Assembly: GCA_902803695.1 (NCBI GenBank)
Contig: CADCQX010000381.1
Location: 1-6,598, forward strand
DNA: 6,598 bases
From: Oscillospiraceae bacterium
GTDB lineage: Bacteria; Bacillota; Clostridia; Saccharofermentanales; Saccharofermentanaceae
Reading direction: 5' to 3'
Position numbers and translations under genes: made by a program. Positions 4,807 through 6,598 of the stretch are shown here, piece by piece. The notes beneath the pieces are model-generated. The model ran no database searches, was not told where the DNA came from, and saw nothing but the letters and a program-made list of their open reading frames with translations. The first letter of the stretch is position 1. Every line of letters begins with the position of its first letter.

Positions 4807-4886
4807 AATGAGGTCGCGAGTAATTGGATTGTTTGAACCTATACCAACAGTATAGAAAAAACTATCCTAATTGTATTGGTGGTGTA

Positions 4887-4915
4887 TTCAATTCTTCCGG
4901 GTTTTCCTCTACAAT
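4887..4915 (+). promoter_or_regulatory. Candidate promoter of the XRE-TPR and ABC transporter unit
   Basis: TTCAAT (4887-4892), a 17-base spacer and TACAAT (4910-4915, five of six consensus positions) precede the gene by about 45 bases. An alternative is TTGTTT (4829-4834) with TATAGA (4851-4856) at 16-base spacing; the latter overlaps a small inverted repeat ATAG/CTAT (4852-4865). The choice between them is uncertain. Confidence 0.4.
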
Positions 4916-4959
4916 TAAGACAGTTGAAGCAATACTGACGGTAGAGGAGATGAGACGGA

Positions 4960-6024
4960 ATGAAGAATAATCTGGCGGGTAACATCAAACGTTTTCGAAA
5001 AGAAAGAGGACTTACCCAGGAACAGCTGGCCGATGTCTTTGACGTAACGGTAGGCGCGGTCCACAAGTGGGAGGCAGGGTTGTCCACACCGGACCTGACG
5101 GTCCTCATGGAGATGGCGGACTTCTTCGATATCTCGATGGACGTGCTGGTAGGATATGACATCCGCGATAACAGGATCGATGTCCTGGCCACCAGGCTTA
5201 GAAGGATGACGGACACCATGGATCCGCAGGGGATAGCGGAAGCGGAGAAGGCGCTGAAGAAATATCCGAACAATTTCAGGATCGTTTATGAGAGCGCGTA
5301 TCTTTACAGAGCATACTCCGCGATGTTCAAGATCAACATGGAATATGCGAGAAGAGCGGTCGAGCTTTATGAGCAGGCTATAAGGCTCATCTCTCTCAAT
5401 AATGACCCGAATATAGATGAGACGCATCTGTACGGGCAGCTGGCTCAGACTTATCAGATCATGGGCGATACGGAAAAGAGCCTGGAGATATATAAAGTAC
5501 ATAATGCAGGATATATGTTTAATTCACATATCGGGCAGCTACTGGTGGAGAAGGGGAAGTTTGAAGAGGCCGAGACATATCTGTCATATGCTCTTGTAAT
5601 ACAGATAGGCTCGAGGATAAATCTCATAACGAGCAAGGCGATGTGCTACGGCGGTATGGGAAACTATGATGAGGCCAGGGCGATCCTGGAGATGGGGTTA
5701 AAGGAAAACGAATTCTTCAAGCGTGACGGCATAGTGTCGTATCTCGACAGGATCGACTGCATCTATCTGACGGGCTTGGCGTATGTGGAGATCAAGTGCA
5801 AGAACGATAAGAAGGCCGAGGACTATCTTAAGAAGGCGAAGAAGAAAGCCGAGAAGTTCGATGAGGCACCTGACTACGATGCGCGTAATGAGAGATTCGT
5901 TGATATAAAGGAAGCTTGCATGGCATACGATACGACGGGTGAGACCTGTATCGAAGGCATTGAAAACACAATTGAAATACTGAAGTCCAAGGAACTTCTT
6001 AAGATCTGGAAATCCATAAAATAA
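4960..6024 (+). CDS. XRE-family transcriptional regulator with C-terminal TPR repeats
   Basis: This 354-residue protein has an N-terminal Cro/C1-type helix-turn-helix (about residues 7-67) with the textbook sequence RGLTQEQLADVF (16-27), a recognition helix around 30-39 and the PDLTVLMEMADFF tail. The rest is all-helical, with tetratricopeptide-like pairs at about 92-120, 126-145, 157-183, 189-212, 222-250 and 267-298. Such C-terminal TPR domains bind peptides or partner proteins in regulators like the RRNPP group, but a peptide ligand here is only inferred and no peptide gene is seen next to it. The binding site GAGGAGA (4944-4950) lies nine bases before the ATG. An ABC exporter gene starts 16 bases after the stop, so it is probably cotranscribed and may be controlled by this protein. 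Regulators of this build are common in Lachnospiraceae. Confidence 0.9.
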   Translation: MKNNLAGNIKRFRKERGLTQEQLADVFDVTVGAVHKWEAGLSTPDLTVLMEMADFFDISMDVLVGYDIRDNRIDVLATRLRRMTDTMDPQGIAEAEKALKKYPNNFRIVYESAYLYRAYSAMFKINMEYARRAVELYEQAIRLISLNNDPNIDETHLYGQLAQTYQIMGDTEKSLEIYKVHNAGYMFNSHIGQLLVEKGKFEEAETYLSYALVIQIGSRINLITSKAMCYGGMGNYDEARAILEMGLKENEFFKRDGIVSYLDRIDCIYLTGLAYVEIKCKNDKKAEDYLKKAKKKAEKFDEAPDYDARNERFVDIKEACMAYDTTGETCIEGIENTIEILKSKELLKIWKSIK

Positions 6025-6040
6025 TGAGGTAATGACAACA

Positions 6041-6598
6041 ATGAATAACAAGACTATAGGTGCGGAATTGAAGGCGCAATTCCGCAGGAAGAATCACTGC
6101 GCCCTTTTTATGACATTTATCGTTTCAGTTCTTTCCGGTTTAACGGGGATCGTAGTATCCTGGCTCGTTAAGGAATTTATCGATCTCTTGTCTTCTCAGA
6201 GCAGATTCAACCTTAAGGAACTCATGCTGATCAGTCTGGCTTTTACGATCTTTCAGGTCGTCATCCTTATCATGAACTACGTATCTGAACCGAACTACAT
6301 CAGCCGTGCAATGAGACAGTATAAGAATAAGGCATTCGGACTTCTGTCGATGAAGAATATCTCGGCTTTCAGAGAAGAGAATACATCATCTTATCTGTCC
6401 GCTCTGACAAATGATGCGACAGCGATCGAGATGAATCATGTGGCTTCTTTGCAGCCGATCGTAACTAAGGTAGTTTCATTTATCTGCGCCCTCATATTAA
6501 TGGTTTACTTTTCGCCGCTTCTTACTCTTTTCTCCATACTCATCATCACCATTCCCATGATGGTATCGGCAGTAACGGGTAAGAAGATGGCAGAGGTA
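6041..6598 (+). CDS. ABC exporter, N-terminal transmembrane domain (cut by window end)
   Basis: An open frame of 186 codons runs from the ATG at 6041 to the window edge with no stop. Hydrophobic segments at about residues 21-42, 61-80, 141-157 and 159-178 match the first four helices of a type I ABC exporter membrane domain. The stretch SYLSALTNDATAIE (117-130) is the typical intracellular loop region that precedes the third helix. The ATP-binding domain, if fused as usual, would lie beyond the edge, so the substrate cannot be named; bacteriocin, peptide, drug or lipid export are all possible. The start at 6041 is preferred over the in-frame ATG at 6032 because GAGGT (6026-6030) lies ten bases before the former and only one before the latter. 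It follows the XRE-TPR gene by 16 bases and is probably in its operon. Confidence 0.85.
   Translation, partial: MNNKTIGAELKAQFRRKNHCALFMTFIVSVLSGLTGIVVSWLVKEFIDLLSSQSRFNLKELMLISLAFTIFQVVILIMNYVSEPNYISRAMRQYKNKAFGLLSMKNISAFREENTSSYLSALTNDATAIEMNHVASLQPIVTKVVSFICALILMVYFSPLLTLFSILIITIPMMVSAVTGKKMAEV

Noticed and set aside
6032..6034. Earlier in-frame ATG for the ABC transporter gene
   Set aside because: The GAGGT ribosome binding site would be only one base away; 6041 has a workable ten-base spacing.

Overview
The window looks like chromosomal DNA of a Gram-positive anaerobe of the class Clostridia, most likely Lachnospiraceae or a close relative. The reasons are strong AGGAGG-type ribosome binding sites, moderate GC content, a lipobox lipoprotein, an ECF sigma/anti-sigma pair whose anti-sigma has no zinc motif, and an XRE-TPR regulator of a type common in that family. 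The assignment is inference from protein style, not from a marker gene. No mobile-element gene, tRNA, rRNA or CRISPR array was found.

Layout. Positions 1-391 have no convincing gene. The first ~150 bases hold a diverged tandem array of a 53-bp unit that folds into hairpins, followed by an extended -10 promoter and a perfect palindrome. Positions 392-2768 are a tight three-gene operon on the plus strand: an ECF sigma factor, a single-pass membrane anti-sigma factor (overlapping it by 8 bases) and a lipoprotein metalloprotease with an HELTH motif. A strong, probably bidirectional terminator (2825-2861) separates it from a convergent 68-residue XRE regulator (3097-2891, minus). A 352-bp divergent region with TGTCC half-sites and a palindrome lies between that regulator and a 313-residue protein (3450-4391) made of two diverged copies of one domain, tentatively DUF2262-like. 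A 62-residue two-helix membrane protein (4504-4692) follows, with its own terminator. A solitary copy of the hairpin repeat seen at the left end lies at 4758-4806. The window ends with an XRE-TPR regulator (4960-6024) 16 bases ahead of a truncated ABC exporter gene (6041 to the edge).

How the genes may work together. In the first operon the sigma factor would be held at the membrane by the anti-sigma protein. The third gene puts a protease on the same outer face of the membrane as the anti-sigma ectodomain, so it could be a target of the sigma factor, a sensor, or the enzyme that releases it; this is inference. The XRE-TPR gene and the ABC exporter probably form a regulator-transporter unit.

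The least explained signal is the hairpin repeat family: three tandem copies at a 53-bp period at the left edge plus one copy about 4.7 kb away. It has a conserved apical CCT/AGG stem and one paired base change between copies.
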